From contig NZ_FNAP01000006.1 of the NCBI RefSeq assembly GCF_900101965.1, positions 62,001-126,000 on the forward strand: a stretch of DNA of 64,000 nucleotides, read 5' to 3'. This DNA is from Rhodospira trueperi. GTDB taxonomy: Bacteria; Pseudomonadota; Alphaproteobacteria; Rhodospirillales; Rhodospirillaceae. Positions 25,479 to 35,309 of this stretch are shown piece by piece. The translations under genes and the position numbers were made by a program. Under the pieces are notes generated by a model, which saw only the letters and a program-made list of their open reading frames with translations, searched no databases and was not told where the DNA came from. Each line of letters opens with the position of its first letter. Position 1 is the stretch's first letter.

Positions 25479-27407
25479 TTGCCAGGACGCCCCGAGACGC
25501 CGGTGCTGGACACCGTGACCTTTCCCCAGGACATCAGGCACCTCTCGCTCGATGATCTGACCCGGCTGGCCGATGAGGTGCGCGGCGAGGTCATCGACGC
25601 CGTCTCCTGTACCGGCGGCCATCTGGGCGCCGGGTTGGGCGTGGTGGAACTGACGGTGGCCCTGCATCACGTGTTTGAGACACCCCACGACCGGCTGATC
25701 TGGGACGTCGGGCACCAGTGCTATCCGCACAAGATCCTGACCGGACGGCGCGACCGCATCCGCACCCTGCGCCAGCCCGGGGGCCTGTCGGGGTTCACCC
25801 GCCGGGCCGAGAGCGAATACGATCCCTTCGGCGCCGGCCACAGTTCCACGTCGATCTCGGCCGGCCTGGGCATGGCCATCGCCCGGGATCTGGCGGAGGA
25901 GACGCGCAGCGTCGTCGCCGTGATCGGCGACGGGTCGATGAGTGCCGGCATGGCCTACGAGGCCATGAACAACGCCGGCGACACCAACACGCGGCTGATC
26001 GTCATCCTCAACGACAACGACATGTCGATCGCCCCGCCGGTGGGCGCCCTGAGCGCCCACCTGTCGCGCCTGCTGTCCTCCAAGCCGTGGCTGTCGGTGC
26101 GCAACATGGCCAAGGACCTGGTGGCCCATCTGCCCCGCCCGATGGAGCGCGCGGCGGCGCAGTTGGACGAGTTCGCGCGCGGCTTCGTCACCGGCGGCAC
26201 GCTGTTCGAGGAACTCGGCTTCTATTACGTCGGCCCCATCGACGGCCATCGGCTCGACCATCTGGTGCCGGTGCTGCGCAATGTGCGCGACACCAAGCAG
26301 GACGGCCCGGTGCTGGTGCACGTGGTGACCAAGAAGGGCCACGGCTATCCGCCGGCGGAGACGGCCCCGGACAAGTATCACGGGGTGGGGCGCTTCAACG
26401 TGGTGACCGGTGCCCTGCACAAGCCGGCACCCCAGGCGCCCAGCTATACCAGCGTGTTTGCCAAGGGCCTGATCGCGGAGGCCGAGGACGACGACCGCGT
26501 CGTCGGCATCACCGCCGCCATGCCGGCCGGCACCGGCATCGACAAGTTCGGCGACCACTTCCCGGAGCGCTGCTTCGACGTCGGCATCGCCGAGCAGCAC
26601 GCGGTGACCTTCGCCGCCGGTCTGGCGTGCGAGGGCTTCAAGCCGTTCGTCGCCATTTATTCATCGTTCATGCAACGGGCCTACGACCAGATCGTGCATG
26701 ACGTAGCCCTGCAGGGTCTGCCGGTGCGCCTGTGCATGGACCGCGCCGGCTATGTCGGGGCCGACGGCGCCACCCACCACGGCGCGTTCGACCTGCCGAT
26801 GCTGCTGTGCCTGCCGGGGATGGTGGTCATGGCGCCCTCCGACGAGGGCGAGATGATGCACATGATGGCCACCCTGGCCGCGTACGACGACGGCCCGAGC
26901 GCCATCCGCTACCCGCGCGGCGAGGGCGAGGGCGTCGACCTGCCCGAGCGCGGCACGCCGGTGCCCATCGGCAAGGGCCGCGTGGTGCGCGAGGGCAAGG
27001 TGGTGGCGCTGCTGTCCCTGGGCACGCGGTTGTATCCCTGCCTGGAGGCGGCCGAGGATCTGGCGCAGCGCGGCCTGAGCCCGACCGTGGCCGACGCCCG
27101 TTTCGCCAAGCCGCTGGATATGGACCTGTTGCGCCGCCTCGCCACGGAGCACGAAGCCCTGGTGGTGGTCGAGGAGGGCTCGGTCGGCGGCTTCGGCGCC
27201 CATGTGGTGCAGACGCTGGCCGCCGAGGGCCTGCTCGATCACGGGCTGAAGGTCCGTACCCTGTGCATGCCCGACTGCTTCGTCGAGCAGGGCAAGCCGG
27301 AACAGCAGGCGGTGGACGCGGGCATCGCCGCCGCTGGCATCGCCGCCACCGCGCTGTCGTTGCTGAACGGATCGACCATCCTCGCCGAACAGCCCGCGCG
27401 GGCGTAG
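25479..27407 (+). CDS. dxs: 1-deoxy-D-xylulose-5-phosphate synthase
   Basis: Dxs condenses pyruvate and glyceraldehyde-3-phosphate with thiamine diphosphate in the MEP pathway. The 642-residue protein has the '[14 protein letters not shown]' block near residue 75, the TPP/Mg2+ site '[16 protein letters not shown]' near 150, and '[14 protein letters not shown]' near 370. The start is a TTG at 25479, chosen because AAGGA lies eight bases upstream and the N-terminus aligns. Non-ATG starts are not rare in GC-rich genomes. It follows ispA by 58 bp. Confidence 0.95.
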   Translation: MPGRPETPVLDTVTFPQDIRHLSLDDLTRLADEVRGEVIDAVSCTGGHLGAGLGVVELTVALHHVFETPHDRLIWDVGHQCYPHKILTGRRDRIRTLRQPGGLSGFTRRAESEYDPFGAGHSSTSISAGLGMAIARDLAEETRSVVAVIGDGSMSAGMAYEAMNNAGDTNTRLIVILNDNDMSIAPPVGALSAHLSRLLSSKPWLSVRNMAKDLVAHLPRPMERAAAQLDEFARGFVTGGTLFEELGFYYVGPIDGHRLDHLVPVLRNVRDTKQDGPVLVHVVTKKGHGYPPAETAPDKYHGVGRFNVVTGALHKPAPQAPSYTSVFAKGLIAEAEDDDRVVGITAAMPAGTGIDKFGDHFPERCFDVGIAEQHAVTFAAGLACEGFKPFVAIYSSFMQRAYDQIVHDVALQGLPVRLCMDRAGYVGADGATHHGAFDLPMLLCLPGMVVMAPSDEGEMMHMMATLAAYDDGPSAIRYPRGEGEGVDLPERGTPVPIGKGRVVREGKVVALLSLGTRLYPCLEAAEDLAQRGLSPTVADARFAKPLDMDLLRRLATEHEALVVVEEGSVGGFGAHVVQTLAAEGLLDHGLKVRTLCMPDCFVEQGKPEQQAVDAGIAAAGIAATALSLLNGSTILAEQPARA

Positions 27408-27421
27408 GGCGGGGGCGGAGA

Positions 27422-28381
27422 ATGGCCAACGCAGGTGGGGCCGACCGACGGGGACCGCTGGCGCGCGTGGCTGACTGGCCCTATCTGCTGCTGCTGCTGA
27501 CCGTCATCTTCTGGTCCGCCAACTCGATCGTCGGCCGGGCGGCCAGCGGTCACGTGCCTCCGATTGGCCTCGCGTTCTGGCGCTGGACGGCGGCCGGTCT
27601 GATCATGCTGGTGTTCGCCTGGCCCCGGCTGCGGCGGGAATGGCCGGTCGTTCTCGCCCACTGGCGGATCCTGGCTCTCCTGGGCTTCCTCGGTGTCAGC
27701 ACCTTCAACACGCTACTTTACATCGGGCTGCAGTACACCCAGGCCGTCAACGCGCTGCTGATCCAGACGGCCATGCCGATCCTCATCATCCTGTGGACCT
27801 TCTTTCTGTTCGGCGAGCGGGTGACGGCGCGGCAGGGTCTGGGGGTTCTGATCTCCATGGCCGGCGCGGCGGTCGTCATCACGCGCGGCGACCCGTCGCT
27901 GCTCCTGGCCCTGGATCTGAACGTGGGCGATGCGTGGACGCTCGCCGCCGTGACCTGTTACGCCGGCTACACGGCCCTGCTGCGCCTGAAGCCGGCGCTT
28001 TCGGCGCGCGTGTTTCTGGCCGTAACCTTCCTGGCCGGCACAACCCTGCTGCTGCCGGCGTATCTGTGGGAACTGCTGGCGCAAGGCCGCGTCATGCCCC
28101 TGGACCTGGGTACGGTGGCGGCGGTGGGCTACGTCGCGCTGTTCGCGTCGATCGCCGCCTTCGCCTGCTTCAACCGGGGTGTGGCCCTGGTCGGGGCCAC
28201 CGTGGCCGGGCAGTTCCTGTACCTGATGCCGCTGATCGGGGGCCTGATGGCCGTGGTCTTCCTCGGCGAGCGGCTCTTGTGGGCGCACGGGGCGGGCCTG
28301 GTGCTCATCCTGGCCGGCCTGTGGCTGGCGGCGCGGAGGCCGCCGGCCCGGGACCGGGTCAGGGCCAAGGTCAGGGATTAA
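27422..28381 (+). CDS. EamA/DMT-family transporter
   Basis: The 319-residue protein starts at an ATG at 27422, 14 bp after dxs. It has ten hydrophobic helices and two EamA halves: 'VIFWSANSIVGRAA' in helix 1, and 'LLIQTAMPILIILWTFFLFGERV', the typical end of the first half. The second half ends 'MAVVFLGERLLWAHGAGLVLILAGL'. The family exports metabolites or amino acids with proton antiport; the substrate cannot be told. The 3' end overlaps the convergent lipoprotein gene by 11 bp. Confidence 0.9.
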   Translation: MANAGGADRRGPLARVADWPYLLLLLTVIFWSANSIVGRAASGHVPPIGLAFWRWTAAGLIMLVFAWPRLRREWPVVLAHWRILALLGFLGVSTFNTLLYIGLQYTQAVNALLIQTAMPILIILWTFFLFGERVTARQGLGVLISMAGAAVVITRGDPSLLLALDLNVGDAWTLAAVTCYAGYTALLRLKPALSARVFLAVTFLAGTTLLLPAYLWELLAQGRVMPLDLGTVAAVGYVALFASIAAFACFNRGVALVGATVAGQFLYLMPLIGGLMAVVFLGERLLWAHGAGLVLILAGLWLAARRPPARDRVRAKVRD

Positions 28382-29198
28382 GCCCGTCCGGTCCCACGGA
28401 CAGCCGGAACCGCACCTCACGACTCGCGGCATCGCGGTCCATGACCGCCGGATTGGCGTGCGCGGGCTCGTCCGCCGGTGTGCGAAACGGCACGCCGCTG
28501 CCGTCGCGCGCCAGAAGCACGGCCGGAAACGTCAGGTCGTCGTAGCCCCGGTCCGGATACCCCCGGAACGGTCGCGCCCAGACCTGGAACCGCATTTCTC
28601 CATCAAGGCAGCCGACCGCCAGCCACCAGTAGTTCTGGGAAAACACCTCCGTTCCCGCCGGCGCCGGCCGGCTCAGGCCGTCCCGGGCCAGCGAGATCCG
28701 CAGCACCGACATCACCCTCTGGGCGAGGACGGTTTGGCTGGCCTGCCCCGCCCAGGGCGCGAACAGGCTGGAGGGATCGCCGGCGTCCACAAGCCAACGG
28801 TCGGTGGGGCCGCCGATGACCCGGGTGGTCAGGCTCAGCGTGCCGGGCGCCGGCCCATCGGGCCGGTCCGGGCTGGCGGCCATGATGTCGTATATCCGCA
28901 CCTGCCGGCTGTAGTTGGCGTTGTGGACGAGCCGAAGATGGTCGGGCGCGGCGGCGTGGCACCGGGCGCGGATGTCATCCCCGTTGAGGAAGGAAAACCA
29001 AGCGGCTTTGCGCAGCAGGGGATTGGCCATGGCCTCGACCGGCGGATCGGATACGTCGGTGGTCGAGGTACAGGCGGCCAGCCCCAGCGGCCCAAGCAAC
29101 AGGATCGCCAGGGTCCGCGATGCGCGCCGAGGCCCAAGACCGGGGCGCGCCGGACGCCGCCCCAACACCCTTTCGCTGACACGGAAAATGCGTCTCAT
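28371..29198 (-). CDS. Lipoprotein of unknown function
   Basis: The ATG at 29198 gives 275 residues with a basic N-terminus and a lipobox 'PLGLAAC' (Cys near residue 43), so it should be anchored to a membrane on the periplasmic side. The remainder has no repeats or motifs I recognise. 'IYDIMAASPDRPDGPAPGTLSLTTRV' and 'GCLDGEMRFQVWARPFRGYPDRGYDDLTF' suggest a beta-rich fold. It converges on the EamA transporter gene and overlaps its end by 11 bp. The upstream 284 bp, shared with the divergent DacC-like gene, holds an A/T-rich patch (29200–29330) that may carry promoters for both. Confidence 0.72.
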   Translation of the reverse strand: MRRIFRVSERVLGRRPARPGLGPRRASRTLAILLLGPLGLAACTSTTDVSDPPVEAMANPLLRKAAWFSFLNGDDIRARCHAAAPDHLRLVHNANYSRQVRIYDIMAASPDRPDGPAPGTLSLTTRVIGGPTDRWLVDAGDPSSLFAPWAGQASQTVLAQRVMSVLRISLARDGLSRPAPAGTEVFSQNYWWLAVGCLDGEMRFQVWARPFRGYPDRGYDDLTFPAVLLARDGSGVPFRTPADEPAHANPAVMDRDAASREVRFRLSVGPDGLNP

Positions 29199-29482
29199 CG
29201 CGTTCTTTTTCCTTTCCCGATGGATCGGCCCGCGCCCCCCTCGCCCGGCCGATTCTTTCTTTAAAACGAAACGGCTATGGACAACCACTCACCGATTTTC
29301 TATGCTGTTATTCATTGCCCCTTGAATCGTTTCTGAAACCTGCGGCGACTGTGGCGGCCGGTGTCAGAAGGGGTTCCGGGGATGGTGGGACGGCCCGCCG
29401 GCCGGTTCGGAATGGGCCGCGCCGGGGTGAAACCCCAGGGACCATCCCACGGGTCCAGCCTCAGTCCGACAGGAGAGGATTC

Positions 29483-30853
29483 GTGTCCACGCGTGTGTTC
29501 CGTCCCGTGTTGGCCCGCCCCCTGGCCCGCCTTGGCGTGGTGCTCGGACTGGTGATGGTTCTGGGCCTCATCATGCCCGCCGAAGCCATGGCGCGCTACG
29601 CCTCGATTGTGGTGGACGCCACATCGGGCCGCATCGTGCATGCCCGGCACATCGATGCCCAGCGGTATCCGGCGTCACTGACCAAGATGATGACGCTCTA
29701 CCTGCTGTTCGAGGCCGTGGATACCGGCAGGCTGTCGATGACCTCGAGTCTGCGGGTTTCGACCCGTGCCGCCGGGCAGCCGGCCTCGAAGCTCGGCCTG
29801 CGGGCCGGCTCCAGCATCACGGTGCGCGATGCCATCCGCGCCCTGGTCACCAAGTCGGCCAACGACGTCGCCACGGTGGTGGCCGAGGCGCTGGGGTCGA
29901 CCGAAATCGGCTTTGCTCGCCTGATGACGCAAAAGGCGCATCAACTCGGGATGAACAACACCACGTTCCGCAATGCCTCCGGCCTGCCGAATTCCGGCCA
30001 GAAGAGCACGGCGCGCGACATGGCCACCCTCTCGTTGTCGTTGATGAGGCATTTCCCCCATCACTACCATTTCTTCTCCACGCGCTCGTTCCGATACAAC
30101 GGCCGCACCTACACCGGCCACAATCACCTGATGGGGCGTTATGCCGGCGCCGACGGCCTCAAGACCGGCTATATCCGCGCCTCCGGCTTCAACCTCGCCT
30201 TCTCGGCGACCCGGCACGGCCGCCGCCTGATCGGCGTGGTGTTCGGCGGGCGCACCGCGCGCAGCCGCGACGACCACATGGCCGAACTGATGGACACGGG
30301 CTTCCGCACCGTCATCCAGGCCGGCTATTCCCCGTTCGCGGGGGGCGACCGCATCCGTGTGGTCGCGCGCCCGGATCTGCCCTCCGGTGCCCCCCCCATC
30401 CCGCCGCAGCTGCCGCCGGGGAAAGCCCGCACGCCCCAGGTGGCCAGCGTGGTCACTGTGCTGCCGCAGGTCGTCGAGCGGCTTCTGATGGCGCCGAAAC
30501 CGGACGATGCCGCCGCATCCGCATCCGCTCCCACCCCCGGGGCCAGCGGCGGCGCCACGGGCGGCGGCCAGCCCGCGTCCGACGGAACCTGGGGGGTGCA
30601 GGTGGGCGCCTTCAGTGCTCTCGAACCGGCCCGCGAGGCGGCGCACGACGCCGCGCGCCTGCTGGCCGGCGAGTTCGACGCGGTGCGCGTCCACATCATT
30701 CCCCACGCCGTGGCGCAGGGGCAGTTGTTCCGGGCGCGCGTTGTCGGCATGGCCAACGAGGCCGAGGCCCGCGCCGCCTGCCGCGACCTACGCGCGCGCC
30801 AGCGCTCGTGTCTGGTGGTGGTGCCGACCGGCTGGACCGTGGCGGCACGCTAG
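29483..30853 (+). CDS. D-alanyl-D-alanine carboxypeptidase (DacC-like) with SPOR domain
   Basis: The GTG at 29483 (site AGGAGAGG) gives 456 residues. A signal peptide runs to about residue 35 (ending PAEAMA). The penicillin-binding fold shows SxxK 'SLTK' (Ser65, Lys68), SxN 'SAN' (Ser125) and KTG at 227, all in the right order, so the DD-carboxypeptidase should be active. A Pro/Ala/Gly-rich linker leads to a C-terminal SPOR domain (about 375–456, starting 'WGVQVGAFSALEPAREAA'), which binds denuded peptidoglycan at the division septum. It trims stem peptides in the periplasm and probably acts in septal wall remodelling. Confidence 0.95.
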   Translation: MSTRVFRPVLARPLARLGVVLGLVMVLGLIMPAEAMARYASIVVDATSGRIVHARHIDAQRYPASLTKMMTLYLLFEAVDTGRLSMTSSLRVSTRAAGQPASKLGLRAGSSITVRDAIRALVTKSANDVATVVAEALGSTEIGFARLMTQKAHQLGMNNTTFRNASGLPNSGQKSTARDMATLSLSLMRHFPHHYHFFSTRSFRYNGRTYTGHNHLMGRYAGADGLKTGYIRASGFNLAFSATRHGRRLIGVVFGGRTARSRDDHMAELMDTGFRTVIQAGYSPFAGGDRIRVVARPDLPSGAPPIPPQLPPGKARTPQVASVVTVLPQVVERLLMAPKPDDAAASASAPTPGASGGATGGGQPASDGTWGVQVGAFSALEPAREAAHDAARLLAGEFDAVRVHIIPHAVAQGQLFRARVVGMANEAEARAACRDLRARQRSCLVVVPTGWTVAAR

Positions 30854-30955
30854 GGCGCGTTGCGTGCGTTCTGCCTCCTGCAAACACGTTCGAATTGCTT
30901 GACGCTGTCGCAGCCCAGCGTCGCGACCCGTGCCGGATCGCGCGGCATTCGCCCC

Positions 30956-30991
30956 ATAAAAAACGGGGCGCGCCCTCTTGGACACGCCCCG
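30956..30991 (-). terminator. Intrinsic terminator of rpsD
   Basis: Read on the minus strand, a CGGGGCG...CGCCCCG stem (30985–30991 with 30964–30970) is followed by TTTTTTT (30957–30963), about 30 bp after the rpsD stop. It may also stop transcription from the DacC-like gene on the other strand. Confidence 0.85.
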
Positions 30992-31023
30992 TCTTCCATT
31001 CGTTCCCGTGAGAGTCCCGCGCC

Positions 31024-31638
31024 TCAGCGCGAGTAGTACTCGATCACCAGGTTCGGCTCCATCTGCACCGGATAGGGCACGTCGGCCAGCTTCGGCTGGC
31101 GCAGGAAGGTGCCGACGGTGCCTTTGTCGTCCATCTGGATGTAGTCCGGCACGTCTCGCTCGGGCGAGCCGATGGCCTCCAGCACCAGGGGCAGCTCGCG
31201 GGACTTTTCCTTGACCTCGATGACGTCGCCCTCGCGCACTTGATAGGAGGGGATGGTCACCGTGCGGCCATTGACCTTGATATGGCCGTGGTTGATGAAC
31301 TGGCGCGCGGCGAACACCGTGGGCACGACCTTCATGCGGTAGACCACGGCGAGCAGGCGGCGTTCCAGCAGGCCGATCAGGTTCTCGGAGGTGTCACCCT
31401 TGCGGCGCGTGGCCTCTTCGTAGGTGCGGCGGAACTGCTTCTCGCTGATTTCGCCGTAGTAGTTCTTCAGCTTCTGCTTGGCCATCAGCTGCACGCCGAA
31501 GTCCGAGGGCTTGCGGCGGCGCTGGCCATGCTGGCCGGGGCCGTATTCACGGCGGTTGATGGGGCTCTTCGGCCGGCCCCAGAGATTGACGCCCAGGCGG
31601 CGGTCGATTTTATACTTGGCGGAATGACGCTTGCTCAT
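31024..31638 (-). CDS. rpsD: 30S ribosomal protein S4
   Basis: The 204-residue protein matches S4 throughout: '[20 protein letters not shown]' at the start, an S4 RNA-binding domain near residues 95–155 ('[35 protein letters not shown]'), and the end '[10 protein letters not shown]'. S4 starts assembly of the 30S subunit by binding 16S rRNA. The start at 31638 follows an AAGGTG site. It stands alone here, not in the alpha operon, which is common in alphaproteobacteria. Confidence 0.97.
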   Translation of the reverse strand: MSKRHSAKYKIDRRLGVNLWGRPKSPINRREYGPGQHGQRRRKPSDFGVQLMAKQKLKNYYGEISEKQFRRTYEEATRRKGDTSENLIGLLERRLLAVVYRMKVVPTVFAARQFINHGHIKVNGRTVTIPSYQVREGDVIEVKEKSRELPLVLEAIGSPERDVPDYIQMDDKGTVGTFLRQPKLADVPYPVQMEPNLVIEYYSR

Positions 31639-31914
31639 CGGTCGGAACACCTTCGTCGAGGTTGTTGTCTGGGGGCCGCCGGGGTTTCTTGTCGGGCGGC
31701 CAGTTCGTGTCCCGGGGGCCGGGCCTTTTCGTCGAAAAGGCCGGAGGGCGCGATCCCGTCCCTATCGGGCGGGATCGAGCGGCACGGGCCGGACGCGTGC
31801 GCGTCGGCCAACCCTTTCGGGCTCCGCCTGTCCGGGAAGGAAAGGGGGTGTGTACGCTTCCCCGCCGCCGGGGTCAAGAGCGGGCGCGGCAAATGTTCCG
31901 GTCAAACGGATCGA

Positions 31915-31924
31915 ACTTGGCCGT
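31915..31924. repeat. Left 10-bp target-site duplication of MITE copy 2
   Basis: ACTTGGCCGT directly precedes the left end of the element and is repeated exactly at 32144–32153. Joining the flanks reconstructs an empty site reading GAACTTGGCCGTGATC. Confidence 0.9.
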
Positions 31925-32143
31925 CAGGGCAATCGGGTGAATGCACGGTTGACGAAAAGCGAAGCGTCGTAGGGCGGGTTCGCGCCGAAGGCGCAACCCG
32001 CCGCATCACAGCCACGCGGCGGATTGCCCCGCTTCGCGGGTCGACCCCGCCCTACCTGCATAAAAGATAGTGGGGCGTTCCGCCCCAAGCCACACGATCC
32101 CCCGCGTCTTTGCGACCACACACCCTTTCACCCGATTGCCCTG
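31925..32143. mobile_element. MITE-like element, copy 2 (219 bp)
   Basis: The same 17-bp inverted ends as at 23747–23919 (CAGGGCAATCGGGTGAA and its complement) enclose 219 bp. A perfect 10-bp direct repeat (31915–31924 and 32144–32153) flanks it, showing that it arrived by transposition. It has a 46-bp larger interior than copy 1, mostly just before the right end. Inner pairs such as GTAGGGCGGG/CCCGCCCTAC form a long stem. It sits between rpsD and tRNA-Pro and encodes nothing. The mobilising transposase is not in the window. Confidence 0.9.
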
Positions 32144-32223
32144 ACTTGGCCGTGATCGCGTCTTGCGCGGCAGGATCGGAGGCACTATACAGTCCCTCCC
32201 GTTCCCGACGGGTCAGCGACGGC

Positions 32224-32300
32224 CGGAGTGTAGCTCAGCCTGGTAGAGCACTGTCTTCGGGAGGCAGGGGCCGGAGGTTCGAATCCTCTCACTCCGACCA
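32224..32300 (+). tRNA. tRNA-Pro (anticodon CGG)
   Basis: The 77-nt sequence folds into a full cloverleaf. The acceptor stem is CGGAGTG/CACTCCG with encoded ACCA. The anticodon arm is CTGTC/GGCAG around TTCGGGA, with CGG at the anticodon positions. The T-arm loop is GTTCGAATC. It reads CCG proline codons, which are frequent in this GC-rich genome. Confidence 0.95.
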
Positions 32301-32307
32301 AGCGCAC

Positions 32308-32347
32308 AAAAAAAGCCCGACAGTCTCTGGGACTGCCGGGCTTTTTT
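32308..32347 (+). terminator. Intrinsic terminator after tRNA-Pro
   Basis: A stem AGCCCGACAGTC/GACTGCCGGGCT with a short loop is followed by TTTTTT, eight bases downstream of the tRNA. On the other strand it is preceded by A residues, so it can also work bidirectionally for the gene at 32376. Confidence 0.9.
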
Positions 32348-32375
32348 GCGTCCGTGGCCCCGGCTGCACGAGCGG

Positions 32376-33146
32376 CTACATGATTCGCCGCGCCGCGCGT
32401 TCGGCCTGCCAGATCACGTCGCCCGGCGATTCGCCGGCGCGGATCACATGCAAGCCGATCAGCGCATGCGCCGGCACCGTCAAGCCGCGCCAGGGGATGG
32501 CGATATCGGCGGCATGGCCAAGGGCGCGCGCCCGGGCCCGCAGTCTGTCAACGTTCCCGTCATAGGGGATCAGCACCAGGACGCTGGCGCCGCCGGCGGT
32601 GCTCATGATCTCTCCCGCCTCCCCCACGGCCAGGACCGCGTCGGTCATGGCGGCCCGGGCGGCCTCGGCGGCGGCCAGTCCGTGACGGGATCGAATCTCC
32701 TCGTGATTGGTCATATACAGGAAGGCCAAGGCGAGGGTGGAGGCGCCGTGGTCCATGTCGCGCAGGCGATCCCGCATCAGTTCATCGAACGTTTCCGCGT
32801 CCAGCAGCGCCGGCCTTTCATCGAAGGGGCCTTCGCCATCGAACGGATGCGGCTCCACTAAGGTGGGGCCGCCCTGCTCCGCGACCATCTGGCGCAGGCG
32901 GTCGACCTCCCCCATGAGGCGATTGAGCGCGCGTCGCACGGCCGGCGTCAGGTCGCGCGCCGGAATGCCCTGGACCGACACCGGATCCTCCGGATCGGCT
33001 CTGTCATCGGACGCCAGAAGTTCATAGACGCTGGCGGCATGCGCGAAGTCCGCGCGGGAGCGCGCCTCGCCATGCTGGTCCTGGCGTTGGCCTTGCCGCC
33101 ACATCACGGGGCGGACCGGCGCTGGCTGTTTGATGTCTTCGGCCAC
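32376..33146 (-). CDS. Degenerate GGDEF-like domain protein
   Basis: The GTG at 33146 (site GGTGGAGG) gives 256 residues. The first 80 are polar. A coiled segment 'VRRALNRLMGEVDRLRQMVAEQGG' (about 90–115) precedes a domain with the GGDEF layout ('LLDAETFDELMRDRLRDMDHG', then 'LALAFLYMTNHEEI'). At the active-site position it reads 'MSTAGGASVLVLIPYDG', so the catalytic GGDEF motif is lost. It ends 'ALIGLHVIRAGESPGDVIWQAERAARRIM', like other GGDEF ends. It is therefore likely to be catalytically dead, perhaps a receptor or scaffold. The neighbours (tRNA-Pro, acyl-CoA ligase) do not tell its role. Confidence 0.7.
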   Translation of the reverse strand: MAEDIKQPAPVRPVMWRQGQRQDQHGEARSRADFAHAASVYELLASDDRADPEDPVSVQGIPARDLTPAVRRALNRLMGEVDRLRQMVAEQGGPTLVEPHPFDGEGPFDERPALLDAETFDELMRDRLRDMDHGASTLALAFLYMTNHEEIRSRHGLAAAEAARAAMTDAVLAVGEAGEIMSTAGGASVLVLIPYDGNVDRLRARARALGHAADIAIPWRGLTVPAHALIGLHVIRAGESPGDVIWQAERAARRIM

Positions 33147-33248
33147 GGTGCCTCCACCCGGTCGCCGACCGGAGCGGACCATTCTGGTCCCGGAAACACC
33201 ATAACACGTTTTCCGCGTTGCGGGAGCGGAAATGGCACAGGCCGCCCC

Positions 33249-35063
33249 TCACCCTCGGTACAGGGCCTCCAGGCACTGGCCGTACACCGCCTTCAGGATG
33301 TGCCGGCGCACCTTCATGGTGGGTGTCATTTGGTCGTTGTCCACGGTGAACGGCTCGGGCGCGACCATGAACTTGCGCACCTTCTCGATTTGGCCGAGTT
33401 TGGCGTTGACGCGGCCGACGGCCTCGGCCATGGCCTTGCGCAGGTCAGGGTCCTCGGCCAGTTCGTCAAGGCCGCTCTGCTTGCCGGTCTTGGCGGACCA
33501 GGACCGCAGCCAGTCGTCGTCCGGCACCAGCAGGCCCACCAGATGCGGCCGGCGGTCACCGTACACCATGGCCTGACCGATCTCCGGTTCCAGGCACAGC
33601 AGGCCCTCGACCCGCTGCGGCGAGATGTTGTCGCCGCCCGAGTTGACGATGATGTCCTTCTTGCGGTCGGTGATCTGGATGCAGCCGCGCTCGTCGATCA
33701 CGCCGACATCGCCGGTGTGCAGCCAGCCGTCGGCGTCGATGGTCTCTCGCGTCGCGGCCTCGTTGTTCCAATAGCCCTTCATGACCAGTTCGCCCTTGAC
33801 CAGGATCTCCCCGTCCTGGGCGATGCGCACGGCGGTGTCCCGCAGCGGCGGGCCGACGGTGTGCATGCGCACCCGGCCCGGCACGTTGCAACTGATGACC
33901 GGGGCGGATTCGGTCTGGCCGTAGCCCTGGAGGATCGGGACGCCGAGCGCGTGGAAGAACAGGCCGACCTCGACGTTGAGCGGTCCGCCGCCCGAGACCA
34001 TGGCCTTCAGGCGGCCGCCGAAGCGCTTGGCTACCTTGCGGCGCACCAGCAGGCTCAGCACCCCGTCCGTGATGCGCTCGCCCAGGCTCATCGCCTCCGG
34101 GGTGTGGTACTTCTTCAAGCCCAGGTCGAGCGTGCGGCGGAACAGCTTACGCTTGCCCTCGCTCTGGCTCTCCAGGCCGCGCAGCACCCGTGTTCGCATG
34201 GTTTCGTACAGGCGCGGCACGGCGGTCATGATGGTCGGGCGCGCCTCCGCCATATTGGTGGCGAGGCGTTCTATGCTCTCGGCGAACCAGACCTCGGCGC
34301 CGATCGAGATCGGGAAGTGCATGCCCGCCGTGTGTTCGTAGGAATGCGACAGCGGCAGGAAGGACAGAAACACCTCGCGGCCCAGGCCGATCCCCTTCAG
34401 CACCGTGTAAGCGCCCCGGCAGTTGTGCAGGATGTTGCGGTGGCTGAGCATCACCCCCTTGGGCGCGCCGCCGGTGCCGCTGGTGTAGATCAGGGCGGCC
34501 AGATCGTCGGGCTCGATGGCCGCCAGGGTGGCGGGGCGCGGGCGGTCGGCGTGGCGAGCGATCAGGGCATCCCAGGCCACCAACACGTCGATGCCCGTGT
34601 TCTGATGCAGCGCCGGGTCCTCGATGGCGATGGCCCACGGTGTCACCCGCGCCTGACCGGCGGCCTCCAGCGCCCGCTTCGCCAGCTTGGGTGTCGAGAT
34701 GATCATGGCCCGTGCCCCGGAATCGTCCAGCACATGCAGGTGATCGGCCACGGTGTTGGTGACGTAACAGGGCACGACGACCGCGCCGGCCATCAGGATG
34801 GCGAGGTCGGCAATAAACCATTCGGGGCGGTTCTCGGAGATCAGCGCCACGCGGTCGCCGGGTTCGATCCCCTGGTTGATCAGGGCGTTGGCGATGGCCA
34901 GGGCGGAGCGTTCCACGCCGCGCCAGGTGACGGGCAGATAGCGCCCGTCCACCTTGCCGCGCAGCAGCGGTTCGTTCCTGAATCGGGCGGCTTGGGTCAG
35001 AAAGACGTCGACGAGGTCGGTGGCGGCCTCGAAATCGACGGCGCGGCGGCTGTCGGCTGGCAC
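33249..35063 (-). CDS. AMP-dependent long-chain acyl-CoA synthetase/ligase
   Basis: The 604-residue enzyme (GTG start at 35063, site GGAGA) activates fatty acids with ATP and CoA through an acyl-adenylate. The ATP loop 'YTSGTGGAPKGVMLSHRN' is near residue 190, 'LPLSHSYEHTAGMHFPI' near 235, 'GYGQTESAP' near 370, and 'DGWLHTGDVGVIDERGCIQITDRKKD' near 440–465. Length and motifs resemble the FadD15/LACS-type group. The gene is divergent from pepF. The intergenic 246 bp includes an AT-richer stretch (35125–35165) that may contain the promoters. Confidence 0.94.
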   Translation of the reverse strand: MPADSRRAVDFEAATDLVDVFLTQAARFRNEPLLRGKVDGRYLPVTWRGVERSALAIANALINQGIEPGDRVALISENRPEWFIADLAILMAGAVVVPCYVTNTVADHLHVLDDSGARAMIISTPKLAKRALEAAGQARVTPWAIAIEDPALHQNTGIDVLVAWDALIARHADRPRPATLAAIEPDDLAALIYTSGTGGAPKGVMLSHRNILHNCRGAYTVLKGIGLGREVFLSFLPLSHSYEHTAGMHFPISIGAEVWFAESIERLATNMAEARPTIMTAVPRLYETMRTRVLRGLESQSEGKRKLFRRTLDLGLKKYHTPEAMSLGERITDGVLSLLVRRKVAKRFGGRLKAMVSGGGPLNVEVGLFFHALGVPILQGYGQTESAPVISCNVPGRVRMHTVGPPLRDTAVRIAQDGEILVKGELVMKGYWNNEAATRETIDADGWLHTGDVGVIDERGCIQITDRKKDIIVNSGGDNISPQRVEGLLCLEPEIGQAMVYGDRRPHLVGLLVPDDDWLRSWSAKTGKQSGLDELAEDPDLRKAMAEAVGRVNAKLGQIEKVRKFMVAPEPFTVDNDQMTPTMKVRRHILKAVYGQCLEALYRG

Positions 35064-35309
35064 GGACGGATCTCCCCCGGTTGGTCTTTGCCATGGCCCG
35101 CGCGGCGGATCGGGCGCCGGCGGATTGTATTGACGTTGCTTTGTGTTTTTCTGTGTCCCATGCCCTTTCTTCTCCGGGTGACGGCATGAAGGCAAGGGTG
35201 AAGTGAACGTTGGATGACAGGCACGGGCGTGCTTGCCCGGGGACGGGCTCGGGGAGTGGATCCCGGACCGGCCCATCCCCATATGGCCAGCGTGCAAAGG
35301 AGTGACCCC

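Noticed and set aside
31240-32070. A frame running from rpsD antisense into the MITE (276 residues)
   Set aside because: It is antisense to rpsD and then crosses the repeat; no gene is expected.
31923-32145. Reading the MITE ends as 19 bp rather than 17 bp
   Set aside because: The extra two complementary bases fall inside the 10-bp flanking duplication, so they come from the target, not the element.
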